Counted from the stretch's first letter, positions 1 through 14,534 are shown. The stretch is 64,000 bases of DNA from Planctomycetota bacterium (GCA_029259595.1 JAJDEW010000131.1:41894-105893); one strand, 5' to 3'. Program-made: numbers and translations. Notes: generated by a model not told the origin, from the letters alone.

Positions 1-5011
<5,011 letters not shown>

Positions 5012-5181
5012 GGTGGAAATCGGTCCGAAACGGGGGTCGCGGGGCAGGCCTCGGAGGCCCTTCGGCGGCCTTTTTCCGCTCGAGCGCAGACCGTGCAGTC
5101 TAGCAGTCGAGGGAGGTCGTCGAAAGGGCGCCGGCCGCCACCCGGATCGGCCGCGGGCTCAGGAAGGGACCCGCGAGCGCC

Positions 5182-6006
5182 TCAGGCATCCGGCGCGGCG
5201 GGCCCGCGCAGGCGTCCGAGCAGGGCGCCGTGGACCGCGCGACCGGCGGCCAGGATCGATTGCCCGCGCAGCCAGTCGTCGCCCCCAGCGAGGTCCGTGA
5301 CGAGCCCACCGGCCTCGCGGACGAGCAACCCGCCGGCCGCAACGTCGTGCGGGGCGAGCCACAGCTCCCAGAAGCCGTCCAGGCGGCCGGCGGCGGTGAA
5401 GGCCAGATCCAGGGCGGCAGACCCCATCCGCCGCAGCCCTCGCACGTCGAAGAAGACCTCCTGGACGTTCTCGAGGTTTGAAGGCACGAGCTCGTTGCGC
5501 CGGTAGGGAAAACCGGTTCCGAGCACCGCTTCCCCCAGAGAGGGCGCCGCGGAGACCCGCAGCGGCGCGCCGTTGCAATGCGCCCCCCGCCCGCGGACGG
5601 CCGTGAAGGTCTCGCCCAAAAGCGGCGCGTGGACGACGGCCAGCTGCGGTTCACCGCCCCGCCAGAGTCCCATCGAGACACACCACAGCGGCAGGCCGTG
5701 GACGAAATTCACCGTCCCGTCGAGCGGATCGAGGAACCAGCGCGCGGGCTCCTCGGCGCTGCGCGGATCGTGCACCTCCTCCTCGGCCTCGATGCGGTGG
5801 TCGGGGAAGGCGCGCCGCAGGCGTTCGACCAGGAGCCGTTCGCTGGCGACGTCCGCTTCGGTCACGAGATCGCGCTGGGAGCTCTTGCGTCCGATCGTCG
5901 GGGAGAGGTGGCCGAAGGCCTCCGAGAGCAGGGCGCCGGCCGCGCGCGCCGCCTCGACGGCGACCGCCAGGATCGCATCGTCCTCCGCCGGCGGACGCGG
6001 ACTCAC
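5182..6006 (-). CDS. Inositol monophosphatase family protein
   Basis: Predicted Mg-dependent, Li-sensitive-type sugar or inositol phosphate phosphatase of 274 aa, cytoplasmic. The family signature is clear: acidic cluster EAEEE near residue 74, FLDPLDGTVNF at 91-101 (the DPLDGT metal site), and HDVAAGG near 218. I chose the GTG start at 6006 because its GTGA overlaps the stop codon of the upstream PBP4-like gene, which implies translational coupling; an open frame continues upstream to 6174 but lies inside that gene and has unconserved sequence. Family members include SuhB, CysQ and histidinol-phosphate phosphatases, and I cannot tell the substrate from sequence. Confidence 0.9.
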   Translation of the reverse strand: MSPRPPAEDDAILAVAVEAARAAGALLSEAFGHLSPTIGRKSSQRDLVTEADVASERLLVERLRRAFPDHRIEAEEEVHDPRSAEEPARWFLDPLDGTVNFVHGLPLWCVSMGLWRGGEPQLAVVHAPLLGETFTAVRGRGAHCNGAPLRVSAAPSLGEAVLGTGFPYRRNELVPSNLENVQEVFFDVRGLRRMGSAALDLAFTAAGRLDGFWELWLAPHDVAAGGLLVREAGGLVTDLAGGDDWLRGQSILAAGRAVHGALLGRLRGPAAPDA

Positions 6007-7637
6007 AGGGCGGTCTCGACGAAGAGCGTGACGAGCTCGTCCTGCAGCGGCTTGAAGACGCGCGTGTTCAGCCCCGCGGCCGAGGCGGGATACTCCGCGA
6101 GGATCGAGAAGACGAGCTCGCGCCCATCGAGCGTGCGGATGAGGCCCGAAAGGGCGCTGGTCCCGGCGATCCAACCGGTCTTCGCGAGGACGCGGCCCTC
6201 CGCCAGGGTGCCTCGCAATCGCTCGCGCAGCGTTCCCGTGCGCCCGGCCTGGGGCAGGGAGTCCACGAAGAGCGCCGCCAGTTCGGGATCGCGCTCGAGG
6301 ACCGCCGCCAGGAGCACCGTGATCTGGCGCGCCGTCACGCGGTTGTCGCGCGAGAGGCCCGAGCCATCGACCTGGCGCAGACCCTCGGCCGGAACGCCGA
6401 GGGTTTCGAGCGCCAGCGCGACCGCCTGCCCTCCGCCGTCGCGGGTGCCTCCATCGCCGAAGGCATTGCCGAGCGCCAGGAAGAGCTGGTCGGCCACGCC
6501 GTTGCGTGAGTCACGATTGATCGGCGCCAGCGTTCCCTCGAGCGGCGAGCGCAGCTCCGCCAAGAGCCGCCCCGGCGGCGTTCCGCGCCGGCGCACCAGG
6601 CGACCCCCCAGGCTGATGCCCGCGGCCCGCAGCTCGCCCAGCAGCACGGAGCCGAAGAGCTCGATCGGATCCGGGTGCGCGAATTCGGCCCGGTAGGGTT
6701 CGGCACCGGAGGGATAGGTGCCCTTCACGGTCGCTCGCGTCCGGGTCGCGCCGACGCGCACGTCGACCTTCGAGCCCGCAACCGTTCGTACGCCGTAGTT
6801 CTTCGCGAGCCCGTGCGGCCGCGGATGGACGGAAACGCGCGCCGGCTCGCCGACCCGGGTCGGGGTGACGAGCGCCACCAGCACGCCTCCATTGGCCGAG
6901 AAGCCGCCCGCGAGCGCGCAGTATTCGGCCCAATGCTGACTCGGGTCGGGCCAGGCCGGGCCGGCGGCCGGCTCGAGGAAGCTGCCCTCGTCGAGCACGA
7001 GGTCCCCTTCGATGCGCCGCAGCCCGAGTCCGACGAGCTCGCGCGCGAGCTCCCGCAGCGGCGCCTCGACGGCGCCTTCGAGGCCCAGGGCACCACCGAC
7101 GACGAGCGGATCGCCCGCCGCCCGGATGACGAGGTCACCGTGGAGCACGCCGGCCTTCAGCTCACCGCGCGCCTCCACCGGCGTGGTGAAGTCGACCGCC
7201 GGCCCCAGGAGAACCAACGCCGCCGCGGTCGTGACGAGCTTCAGGTTGGAGGCCGGGCGCATGCTCTCGTCGGCCAGCAGGGAAGCGAGCTCTTGCCCGC
7301 TCGCGCGATCGCGCAGGTGCACCGCCACGCGCGCATCCGAGGCGCGCACGCGCCCTTCCGAGGCGGCCGGCAGGCGCGCGAGCCAGGCGGCTACGACGTC
7401 GCGGACCAGCTGGTCCGCGGAGCCCGTGCGATCCTCGACGGTCGTCGCCGTCGCGAGCGCCGGATCCTGGGGCGCGAAGCCACCGCTGCGGTCCGCACCG
7501 CTCGCTGCGGGCACGCGATCGACGGTGCGGCCCTCCACCTCCCCGCCCGAGCAGGCCGGGCCGAGCAGACAGACGAGGAGAACGAGCCCTAATCCTTGGG
7601 CGCGGGCGGGCGATCGTCGTCGTTGGCGAGCAACCAT
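6003..7637 (-). CDS. dacB: D-alanyl-D-alanine carboxypeptidase/endopeptidase, PBP4 type (peptidase S13), lipoprotein
   Basis: Peptidoglycan carboxypeptidase/endopeptidase of 544 aa. The N-terminus is a basic, hydrophobic signal ending in lipobox LLGPAC with acylated Cys29, so it should be membrane-anchored in the periplasm. The penicilloyl-serine motifs are present in order: SNLK with nucleophile Ser130, SAN in the middle of the protein (FSANGG), and KTGW near the C-terminus. Length and motif spacing fit class C low-molecular-weight PBPs with the extra insert domain. Its start overlaps the end of the M28 peptidase gene by 49 bp and its stop overlaps the next gene, so it belongs to a tightly packed run. 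Active protein is expected. Confidence 0.92.
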   Translation of the reverse strand: MVARQRRRSPARAQGLGLVLLVCLLGPACSGGEVEGRTVDRVPAASGADRSGGFAPQDPALATATTVEDRTGSADQLVRDVVAAWLARLPAASEGRVRASDARVAVHLRDRASGQELASLLADESMRPASNLKLVTTAAALVLLGPAVDFTTPVEARGELKAGVLHGDLVIRAAGDPLVVGGALGLEGAVEAPLRELARELVGLGLRRIEGDLVLDEGSFLEPAAGPAWPDPSQHWAEYCALAGGFSANGGVLVALVTPTRVGEPARVSVHPRPHGLAKNYGVRTVAGSKVDVRVGATRTRATVKGTYPSGAEPYRAEFAHPDPIELFGSVLLGELRAAGISLGGRLVRRRGTPPGRLLAELRSPLEGTLAPINRDSRNGVADQLFLALGNAFGDGGTRDGGGQAVALALETLGVPAEGLRQVDGSGLSRDNRVTARQITVLLAAVLERDPELAALFVDSLPQAGRTGTLRERLRGTLAEGRVLAKTGWIAGTSALSGLIRTLDGRELVFSILAEYPASAAGLNTRVFKPLQDELVTLFVETAL

Positions 7638-9163
7638 GCGGTGTTGAAGGCGAAGCGAGCCGTGTTTGCGATCTTCTCGACGGAGAGCAGCTCGATCGTG
7701 TCGCGGAACGTGTGGTAGTCCTCGTTCTCAGTCTCGGAAACCGCTTCGAAGAAAAACAGCACCGGCACGCCGATCTCGTGGAAGGAGTAGTGATCGGAGC
7801 GCTGCCACAGGTGCTCGGCCTTGCCGGTCTCGATCTTCTTGATGCCGGTGCTCGAGAGCTTCTTGGCCTCCTTCAGGACTTTCTCGAGGTCCGGGTTCTG
7901 CTTCGTCCCGAGGACCACGACCAGGTCGTCCTCGCCGCGCCCGACCATGTCCATGTTGAGCATGGCGACCATGCTCCCGGCCGCCACCGGCGGGTTCTGG
8001 CACAGGGCGTGGCTGCCCATGAGCCCCTTTTCCTCGGAGGCGAAGGCGCAGGCCAGGATCGAGCGCCGCGGTTTGGCGGCGCCGAAGGCCTGGACGAGCT
8101 CCAGGAGGGCCACCGTCCCCGAGCCGTTGTCGTCCGCCCCAGTCCCGATCCGCCCGCGGGTGTCGACGCCGACGTGGTCGTAGTGGGCCCCGATCACGAC
8201 GAACTCGCCCGCGAGCTCCGGGTCCGAGCCCTCCAGGACCCCGACCACGTTGTCGACCTGCACGCTGCCGTTCTTCAGGCCGCTCGAGAGGCGCACCTCG
8301 TGCCCGGAGGGCTTCGTCGAGACGGGCTTGCCCGCCTTGTCGATCTTCTCCGCCGTCGCCAGGACGTCGAAGCCCAGGATCCGTTCCGCGGCGGCCGGCG
8401 TGATCTCGAGCACGGGCAGCTCGAGGCGCTGCTTGACCGGGCGCATCGGCTTGGTCGTCTGGGGATTCCAGCGTGCGAAGGTGTAGCGGTAGCCCAGCGG
8501 CGTCGGAGCGAGTCCGCGCTTGCCCGGATCCGGCGGCCGGCGGACCACCAGGACCCCCGCCACGCCTTCCTTTTCGAGATCCGCGAGCTTGGTGTGGACG
8601 TCCGCGAGCTCGGTGACCTCAGGCCCTTCGAGCACCCGCTTGTGCCGCGGCTCGCCCTCGAGGATCACCGCCACGTTGCCGCGCAGCTTGGTGCGCTTGA
8701 AGTCGTCGTAGCGCTCCTTCTTGCTGGAGATGCCGAAGCCGACGAAGACGGCCTCGCCGGCTCCCTCGCCTTCGCACTGGAAGAGCGGAACGTAGTCAGT
8801 CTCGAAGACGAAGGGCGCAAGGCCCTCGACCTCGAGCGAGCACTTGGCCGGATCCGGGACGACCATCTCCATCGGGAAGGCATGGCGGAACGAGTCGGCC
8901 GAACCGAAGCCACGGAAGCCGGCCTCGGCAAAGACCTCTTCGATGTAGCGCGCGGCCCGTTCGAGCCCCGCACCCGGGGAGTTGCGACCGAGCAGCTCGG
9001 GCGCCGCGATCTGCAGCAAGTGGGCGGCGAGATCGTCCTCGACGATCGTCGCGCTCGCGAGCGCGTGTCCGTCTTCTTCCTGCAGCCGCGTCGTGGCGAC
9101 TGCAAACGGGACCAGGGCGGCGAGGGCACCGAGCGAGGTGAGCGCGGGCAGCATGGCGTTCAT
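7589..9163 (-). CDS. Secreted M28-family zinc aminopeptidase with PA-like domain
   Basis: Exported dizinc peptidase of 524 aa. An Ala/Leu-rich signal peptide occupies about residues 1-25. A PA-like insertion precedes the catalytic part (GNVAVILEGEP and the VAGVLVVRRP stretch). The M28 core follows: GAHYDHVG near residue 323, GADDNGSGT, SEEKGLMGSHA, NMDMVGRG, and a late SDHYSF metal-ligand loop. All expected zinc ligands are there, so it should be active on peptides outside the cytoplasm. The start at 9163 is fixed by an ATGA overlap with the stop of the upstream MBL gene; a longer open frame upstream is spurious. Confidence 0.93.
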   Translation of the reverse strand: MNAMLPALTSLGALAALVPFAVATTRLQEEDGHALASATIVEDDLAAHLLQIAAPELLGRNSPGAGLERAARYIEEVFAEAGFRGFGSADSFRHAFPMEMVVPDPAKCSLEVEGLAPFVFETDYVPLFQCEGEGAGEAVFVGFGISSKKERYDDFKRTKLRGNVAVILEGEPRHKRVLEGPEVTELADVHTKLADLEKEGVAGVLVVRRPPDPGKRGLAPTPLGYRYTFARWNPQTTKPMRPVKQRLELPVLEITPAAAERILGFDVLATAEKIDKAGKPVSTKPSGHEVRLSSGLKNGSVQVDNVVGVLEGSDPELAGEFVVIGAHYDHVGVDTRGRIGTGADDNGSGTVALLELVQAFGAAKPRRSILACAFASEEKGLMGSHALCQNPPVAAGSMVAMLNMDMVGRGEDDLVVVLGTKQNPDLEKVLKEAKKLSSTGIKKIETGKAEHLWQRSDHYSFHEIGVPVLFFFEAVSETENEDYHTFRDTIELLSVEKIANTARFAFNTAWLLANDDDRPPAPKD

Positions 9164-9960
9164 GGGCGAAGGAGGTGTCGGGAGCCGTCGTGGGCGCTTT
9201 CGATCGGCCCATCGTACGTGCGCGCGGCCCCGGCGGCCGCGTCCGCGGGTGAGAGTCCAGGATAGAAGTGCGTGAGGACGAGTCGGCCGACGTCGCCCTG
9301 CCGGGCGAGCTCGCCGGCCGTGCGCGGCGTGAGGTGGTTCGCGGTCGCCGCCTCGTCGGGGAACGAGCATTCGCAAACGAACAGGTCGACCCCGCGCGCG
9401 AGCTCCGCCACCGCCGGATTCGGCCCCGTGTCCCCCGTATAGGCGAGGCTCGTCCCATCCGTGAGGTCGAGCCTCCAGGCCAGCGCCTCGCGGTTGTGTC
9501 CGGTGCGAACGCACGTGAAGCGTCCGTAGGCGCAGTCGAAGCCCCCACGCCCGTCGTCGTCGAGGGCCACCTCGCGAACGGTCCCGTCGGGGTCGCGGGC
9601 AAAGCGCCCCAAGGCCGCCGCGCCACCTTCGACGAGGGCCGCCAGTCCGACCGGTCCGCACAGCTCGAGGGGCGGCACGCGCCGCAGCGCCTTGTTGTGG
9701 CGTGCGAAGGCCAGCGCGAAGACGTCCAGGCAGTGGTCGAGATGAAAGTGCGAGAGCACGACGCGCTCGAGGCGCTCCAGCCCGTCCTCGAAGCCGACCG
9801 CACCGAGCGCGCGCAGCGTCCCCGGTCCGCAGTCGAAGAGCGTCAGAGGGCCACCGGGCTCGAGCTCGAGCGCATAGCCGGACGACCCGTAGCCCGCCCG
9901 GGGCAGGATCGAGCCCGCGCCCAGGACCACCAGCTCGGGACCGCGCGCCGAGGCGCTCAC
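9160..9960 (-). CDS. MBL-fold hydrolase, ribonuclease Z-like
   Basis: A 266-aa metallo-beta-lactamase-fold protein, probably cytoplasmic since no signal is seen. It shows HFHLDH near residue 71 (the HxHxDH motif), then YTGDTGPN, CECSF and LTHFYPG, in the order found in RNase Z and related phosphodiesterases or arylsulfatase-like enzymes. It starts at GTG 9960, whose GTGA overlaps the galE stop, and its own stop overlaps the M28 start in an ATGA. It may process tRNA 3' ends, but the flexible arm typical of RNase Z is not evident, so another phosphodiesterase role is possible. Confidence 0.82.
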   Translation of the reverse strand: MSASARGPELVVLGAGSILPRAGYGSSGYALELEPGGPLTLFDCGPGTLRALGAVGFEDGLERLERVVLSHFHLDHCLDVFALAFARHNKALRRVPPLELCGPVGLAALVEGGAAALGRFARDPDGTVREVALDDDGRGGFDCAYGRFTCVRTGHNREALAWRLDLTDGTSLAYTGDTGPNPAVAELARGVDLFVCECSFPDEAATANHLTPRTAGELARQGDVGRLVLTHFYPGLSPADAAAGAARTYDGPIESAHDGSRHLLRP

Positions 9961-10970
9961 CCGTCGTAGCCGCGCGGATGGGCCTCGTGGAAGCGCCAGG
10001 CGTCTTGGAGAACCGACTCGATCCCCGAGCGCTGCGGCACCCAACCGAGCTCGTCCTTGGCGCGCGTGCCCCCGCTGACGAGCTGGGCCGGGTCCCCCGG
10101 GCGGCGCTCGACCGTGCGGGCCGGGATCGCGTGCCCCGTGGCCTTGCGCGCCGCTTCGATCATCTCGAAGACCGTGACGCCGGTGCCCGTTCCCAGGTTG
10201 CACTGCAACGACTCCCGACCGCCTTGCAGGAGCGCCAGCGCCCGCAGGTGCGCATCGGCGAGGTCGTCGACGTGGATGTAGTCCCGGATGCAGCTGCCGT
10301 CGCGCGTCGGGTAGTCGTCCCCGAAGACCAGGATCTCCTCGCGCTGCCCGAGAGCGACCTGCAGCACGAGCGGGATCAGGTGGGTCTCGGGCTCGTGATG
10401 CTCGCCGAGATCCCCCGCCGGCGAGGCTCCGGCCGCGTTGAAGTAGCGCAGCGCCGCCCAGCGCAAGCCGTAGGCCTTGCCGTAGTCGTGCATCATGTGC
10501 TCCATGTGCAGCTTCGTGTGCCCGTACGGGTTGATCGGCTTCTGGGGGTGGTCCTCCGTCATGGGGACCTGGACCGGCTCGCCGTAGGTCGCACAGGTGG
10601 AGGAGAAGACGATGTCCCGGCACTCCGCGGCGCGCATCGCCTCGAGCAGGTTCCAGGTGTAGGTCACGTTCTCGCGGTAGTACTTGGCCGGATCGGTCAC
10701 CGATTCGCCCACGTAGCACTTGGCCGCAAAGTGGATCACCGCAACCGGCTTCGTCCGGGCGAAGACCTCGCCGAGCGCCTTGCGGTCGCCCAGGTCCACG
10801 ACCTCGATCTCGCCCTGGACCGATTCGCGGTGCCCGGTCGAGAGGTTGTCGAGCACGACGACCGGAATGGAGCGGCTCTGGAGCAGGCGGACGGTGTGGC
10901 TTCCGATGTAGCCGGCACCTCCGGCCACGAGGACCGGTCCACGGACGGTTTTTGGGTCGGGGGCGTTCAT
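9957..10970 (-). CDS. galE: UDP-glucose 4-epimerase
   Basis: Interconverts UDP-glucose and UDP-galactose for polysaccharide synthesis; 337 aa, the usual length. An extended SDR fold is shown by GGAGYIGSH at 17-25, HFAAKCYVGES, the SSTCATYG serine/threonine region, and catalytic Tyr/Lys in PYGHTKLHMEH near 147. RYFNAAGA and RDYIHVDDLA are GalE hallmarks. Start MNAPDPK at 10970 avoids overlap with aroA, which ends 10 bp upstream. It is cotranscribed with aroA and the MBL gene, judging by spacing. Confidence 0.95.
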   Translation of the reverse strand: MNAPDPKTVRGPVLVAGGAGYIGSHTVRLLQSRSIPVVVLDNLSTGHRESVQGEIEVVDLGDRKALGEVFARTKPVAVIHFAAKCYVGESVTDPAKYYRENVTYTWNLLEAMRAAECRDIVFSSTCATYGEPVQVPMTEDHPQKPINPYGHTKLHMEHMMHDYGKAYGLRWAALRYFNAAGASPAGDLGEHHEPETHLIPLVLQVALGQREEILVFGDDYPTRDGSCIRDYIHVDDLADAHLRALALLQGGRESLQCNLGTGTGVTVFEMIEAARKATGHAIPARTVERRPGDPAQLVSGGTRAKDELGWVPQRSGIESVLQDAWRFHEAHPRGYDG

Positions 10971-10980
10971 GAGCGCAAGA

Positions 10981-12345
10981 TCATAGCGTCCCGGCCCCTG
11001 GAGCCGGCCCCTCCAGGAGCCGCGCACCGAGCCCACCCAGATCGCTCCAGAAGTCGGGCCAGCTCTTCGCCACGCACCCGGCGTCCTGGACCCGCACGTC
11101 CGCGTGCAGGAGACCGAGCAAGGCGAAGGCGAAGGCCATGCGATGGTCGCCGTGCGGATCGAACGTGTGGGCGGACGTTCGCCGTTCGCCGGGCCCGATC
11201 GTCAGGGCGTCGGGCTCGCGCTCGACCCCATAGCCGAGCTCCCCGAGCGCCCGCGCCAGAACTTCGAGACGATCGCTCTCCTTGCCGGGCAGCGTGCCGA
11301 GACCGCTCAAGCGCGAGGGGGCGCCCGTGCGTCGAGCAGCGCAGGCCGCGATCGGCACCAAGACGGGTGCGAGGTCCGGCTCCCCCACGAGATCCAGCGA
11401 CGCCCCCGCGCTCGGCGCGCCGCCGGCCCACAGGGCGTCCGCACCGCGCCCCGCGCGACAGCCGAAGGCCCGCAGGTGGTCCACGATCCGGGCATCGCCC
11501 TGGGGCGAGTCGGCTCCGATCCCCTCGACGCGCACCTCGCCGTCGGTCAGACAGGCGGCCGCCAAGGCGACGGCCGCGGACGACGCATCGGGCTCGATCG
11601 CGAGCCGCGCGGCCGGGGCCCGCAAGGGACCTTCGACGAGGAAGCGAACACCGTCCCCTTCCGCAAGCTCCTCGACGCGCGCTCCGAAGTCGGCCAGGAG
11701 CCGCACGGTCATGGCGAGGTAGGGACGCGAAGGGATCGCACCGTGCACCTCCAGCGTCCGTCGACCGCCGAGCGCGGCGAGGGCCAGCAAGAGGCCGGAG
11801 ACCTCCTGGCTCGAGCCGGGCTCCGTGATCGAGAGCGCACCCTCCGGTCGCGTCGCGACCAACGCGACCGGCCACGAACCGGGCAGGTTCTGACGAACGA
11901 TCGGAACACGGGCGCGAGCGAGCGTCTGGAAGAAGGGCAGGCTGCGCCGCAGGAGCAGGCTGCCCTTGACCCCGAGTACGACCTCGACGCCGGGTGCGGC
12001 CGCGAAGGCCGCCAGGGCCGTCGCGAGGCGCGCGAGCGTCCCCGATTCTCCCAAGGCGAGGACGTCGCGGGGCCGGGGTCCGTCCCCTTCCGCCGGGGAG
12101 ACGCCGAGCACGGCGACCCCACCGTCTTCCTCGAGCAGCTCGACACCGAACGCGCGCACCGTGTCCAGGGCGGCTCGGACGTCGTCGTTGTCGGGCAGAC
12201 CGCGCAGGCGCGTGATCCCGGCCGCGAAGGCGGCTGCGAGCAGCGCGCGCTGTGCCAGGGACTTCGAACCGGGAGGCCGCAGCGTCCCTCGGAGCGGGCC
12301 AGCGGACGCGAGCCCGCGCAGCCCTTGAACAGGAGGAGTCACCAT
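10981..12345 (-). CDS. aroA: 3-phosphoshikimate 1-carboxyvinyltransferase (EPSP synthase)
   Basis: Sixth shikimate-pathway step, joining PEP to shikimate 3-phosphate; 454 aa, cytoplasmic. PGSKSLAQRALL near residue 25 is the PEP/S3P binding loop, LGNSGT is replaced by LGESGTLARL, and GKESDRLEVL near residue 345 carries the catalytic Lys-Glu and Arg. DPHGDHRMAFAFALLG closes the C-terminal domain. It is the first gene of the long leftward run and faces purC across a 179-bp divergent gap that should hold its promoter. An upstream ATG at 12378 is possible but adds unconserved residues. Confidence 0.93.
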   Translation of the reverse strand: MVTPPVQGLRGLASAGPLRGTLRPPGSKSLAQRALLAAAFAAGITRLRGLPDNDDVRAALDTVRAFGVELLEEDGGVAVLGVSPAEGDGPRPRDVLALGESGTLARLATALAAFAAAPGVEVVLGVKGSLLLRRSLPFFQTLARARVPIVRQNLPGSWPVALVATRPEGALSITEPGSSQEVSGLLLALAALGGRRTLEVHGAIPSRPYLAMTVRLLADFGARVEELAEGDGVRFLVEGPLRAPAARLAIEPDASSAAVALAAACLTDGEVRVEGIGADSPQGDARIVDHLRAFGCRAGRGADALWAGGAPSAGASLDLVGEPDLAPVLVPIAACAARRTGAPSRLSGLGTLPGKESDRLEVLARALGELGYGVEREPDALTIGPGERRTSAHTFDPHGDHRMAFAFALLGLLHADVRVQDAGCVAKSWPDFWSDLGGLGARLLEGPAPGAGTL

Positions 12346-12524
12346 GGGCGGATTGTAGGGCCGCGGAACGCCTGCCATACTCCGCTTTGGCCTGCGTCCG
12401 GGCCTTTCCGGCCCACGCGCCCGCCCCGTCGGCGATCCGCGGTCTGCGCGTCCCCTGTGAGCCGGGGGCTGCGCCGGGAAGGGCGCCGGGCCCCGACGTC
12501 CGAAACCGTCCGAGCGGCAGCCCC
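12346..12524. promoter_or_regulatory. Divergent aroA/purC promoter region
   Basis: These 179 bp separate the divergent aroA and purC starts and must contain both promoters. A GC-rich inverted repeat (GGGGC ... GCCCC, about 12468-12496) lies shortly before purC. I see no convincing -35/-10 pair or known purine operator. Confidence 0.4.
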
Positions 12525-13436
12525 ATGATCCAATCGCAAAGCGTCTACCGCGGCCGCCACGACCGGCTCGGCGAGCTCGAGCTCGTGCACGCGGGCAAGG
12601 TCCGCGACGTCTACCGGGTCGACGACGCCCACCTGGCCTTCGTCACCTCCGATCGCATCTCGGCCTTCGACGTGATCATGCCGCAGGGCGTGCCGAACAA
12701 GGGGCGCGTCCTGACGGCGATCGCGGCCCACTGGTTCGAACGTACGCGCGACCTCGTCGCGAACCACCTCGTCTCGACGCGCTTCGAGGACATCCCCGGA
12801 CTGCCCGCCGAGCGCGAGGACGAGCTGCGCGGCCGCGTGATGCTGGTGCGCGCCTGTCAGCCGACCACGGTCGAGTGGGTCGTGCGCGGCTATGTGGCGG
12901 GCTCGGGCTGGAAGGAATACACCCGCGCCGGGACGATCTGCGGCATCCCGCTGCCGGCCGGGATCCCGTTCTGCGGGCGCCTGCCCGAGCCGATCCTGAC
13001 CCCCACGACGAAGGACGACTTGCACGATCTGCCGTTGTCTCCCGGAGCGGCCGCCGAGCGCGTCGGCGCCGAGACCTTCGAAGCCGCGCGCGCTATGGCC
13101 CTCGCGCTCTTCGCCCGCGGCACTGCCGAGCTCGCGGACAAGGGCATCCTGCTCGCGGACACGAAGTTCGAGTTCGGGTTCGATCAGGGCAAGCTCGTCC
13201 TGATCGACGAGGCCTTGACCCCCGACAGCTCGCGCTTTTGGCCGGCCGAACACTACGCCACCGGTCGCAACCAACCGAGCTACGACAAGCAGATCCTGCG
13301 CGACCACCTCGAGACCCTCGACTGGAACAAGGAAGCGCCCGGACCCGACCTCGCGCCCGCCTTGATCGAGCGCATCAGTGCGCGCTACCTCGAGCTGGCC
13401 GAGCTCCTGACGGGTCGGCGCCCCGAGGGCGTCTGA
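12525..13436 (+). CDS. purC: Phosphoribosylaminoimidazole-succinocarboxamide synthase
   Basis: SAICAR synthase of purine biosynthesis, joining CAIR and aspartate with ATP; 303 aa, the size of the longer yeast/planctomycete-like form. Motifs include HAGKVRDVY, SDRISAFDVIMPQGVPNK, VVRGYVAGSGW, LADTKFEFG and DEALTPDSSRFWP. Start ATG at 12525 gives a normal N-terminus; the open frame extends upstream through non-homologous sequence. mtnA follows 11 bp later on the same strand, so the two are probably cotranscribed. Confidence 0.95.
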   Translation: MIQSQSVYRGRHDRLGELELVHAGKVRDVYRVDDAHLAFVTSDRISAFDVIMPQGVPNKGRVLTAIAAHWFERTRDLVANHLVSTRFEDIPGLPAEREDELRGRVMLVRACQPTTVEWVVRGYVAGSGWKEYTRAGTICGIPLPAGIPFCGRLPEPILTPTTKDDLHDLPLSPGAAAERVGAETFEAARAMALALFARGTAELADKGILLADTKFEFGFDQGKLVLIDEALTPDSSRFWPAEHYATGRNQPSYDKQILRDHLETLDWNKEAPGPDLAPALIERISARYLELAELLTGRRPEGV

Positions 13437-13447
13437 GGCGCGCCACC

Positions 13448-14515
13448 ATGGCCGTCGAAACGATCCGTTGGCAGGGCCCGTGTCCGGGAGGACACGTCGC
13501 CTTGATCGAGCAGACGCTCCTGCCCGGACGCGCCGAGATCGCCGCGATCCACACGCTCGCGGAGATGATCGCGGCCATCCGGCGCCTGGCCGTCCGCGGC
13601 GCACCCGCCATCGGAGTCGCGGCCGGCTACGGGCTGGTCCTCGCGCTCCAGGAGCTGGGCGAAGCTCCGACAGAACGCTTTCGTGAACGGTTGTCGAGCG
13701 CCAAGGCCGAACTGGCGGCGGCGCGGCCGACGGCGGTGAACCTGGCCTGGGCCCTCGCGCGCACGGCGGGGAAGGTCGAGTGCATGCCGCTGGACACGCC
13801 GAGCCCCGCCCTGCTCGCCGCGCTCTTCTCCGAGGCCGGCGCCATCGCGAGCGAGGACGCCGCGCAGTGCCGTCGCATGGGTGAGCTGGGCGCAGAGCTG
13901 ATCGCCGACGGCAGTTCGGTGCTGACCCACTGCAACGCCGGCGCGCTCGCGACCGGGGGCATCGGAACCGCCCTCGCACCGATCTACGTCGCGGTCGAGC
14001 GCGGCAAACGCGTTCACGTCTGGGCCGACGAGACCCGCCCTCTGCTGCAGGGCGCGCGACTCACGGCCTGGGAGTTGTCCGAGGCCGGCATCGAGGTGAC
14101 GCTCATCACCGACAGCATGGCGGCCGCGTGTCTCGCGTCGGGTCGCATCGACGCCGTCTTCGTCGGCTCGGACCGCATCGCCCGCAACGGCGACGTGTGC
14201 AACAAGATCGGAACCTATGGAGTCGCGGTCCTCGCCCGGCGCCATGCGGTTCCCTTCTACGTCGTCGCCCCGCTCTCGACCTTCGATCCGGACGTCCCCG
14301 ACGGGGCTTCCATCCCAATCGAGGAACGCGCGCCCGAAGAGGTGACGGAGGGCTTCGGACCACGCACGGCGCCGGCCGGTGTCGGGGTCTGGAATCCCGC
14401 CTTTGACGTGACGCCGGCCGAGCTCGTCACCGCCATCGTGACCGAGCGCGGCATCCTCGAAGGACCGGATCGCGCCAAGGTCGAGGCGCTCCTGCGGGAC
14501 GCCGGACGAATCTGA
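13448..14515 (+). CDS. mtnA: S-methyl-5-thioribose-1-phosphate isomerase
   Basis: Isomerises methylthioribose 1-phosphate to methylthioribulose 1-phosphate in methionine salvage; 355 aa. The family (eIF2B-alpha-related) is recognised by LAVRGAPAIGVAAGYG near residue 40, THCNAGALATGGIGTALAPI with the catalytic Cys, DETRPLLQGARLTAWEL with the catalytic Asp, and GSDRIARNGDVCNKIGTY. No other mtn gene is in view. It starts 11 bp after purC. Confidence 0.95.
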   Translation: MAVETIRWQGPCPGGHVALIEQTLLPGRAEIAAIHTLAEMIAAIRRLAVRGAPAIGVAAGYGLVLALQELGEAPTERFRERLSSAKAELAAARPTAVNLAWALARTAGKVECMPLDTPSPALLAALFSEAGAIASEDAAQCRRMGELGAELIADGSSVLTHCNAGALATGGIGTALAPIYVAVERGKRVHVWADETRPLLQGARLTAWELSEAGIEVTLITDSMAAACLASGRIDAVFVGSDRIARNGDVCNKIGTYGVAVLARRHAVPFYVVAPLSTFDPDVPDGASIPIEERAPEEVTEGFGPRTAPAGVGVWNPAFDVTPAELVTAIVTERGILEGPDRAKVEALLRDAGRI

Positions 14516-14534
14516 CTCGGAAAAAAGGGCGCAC

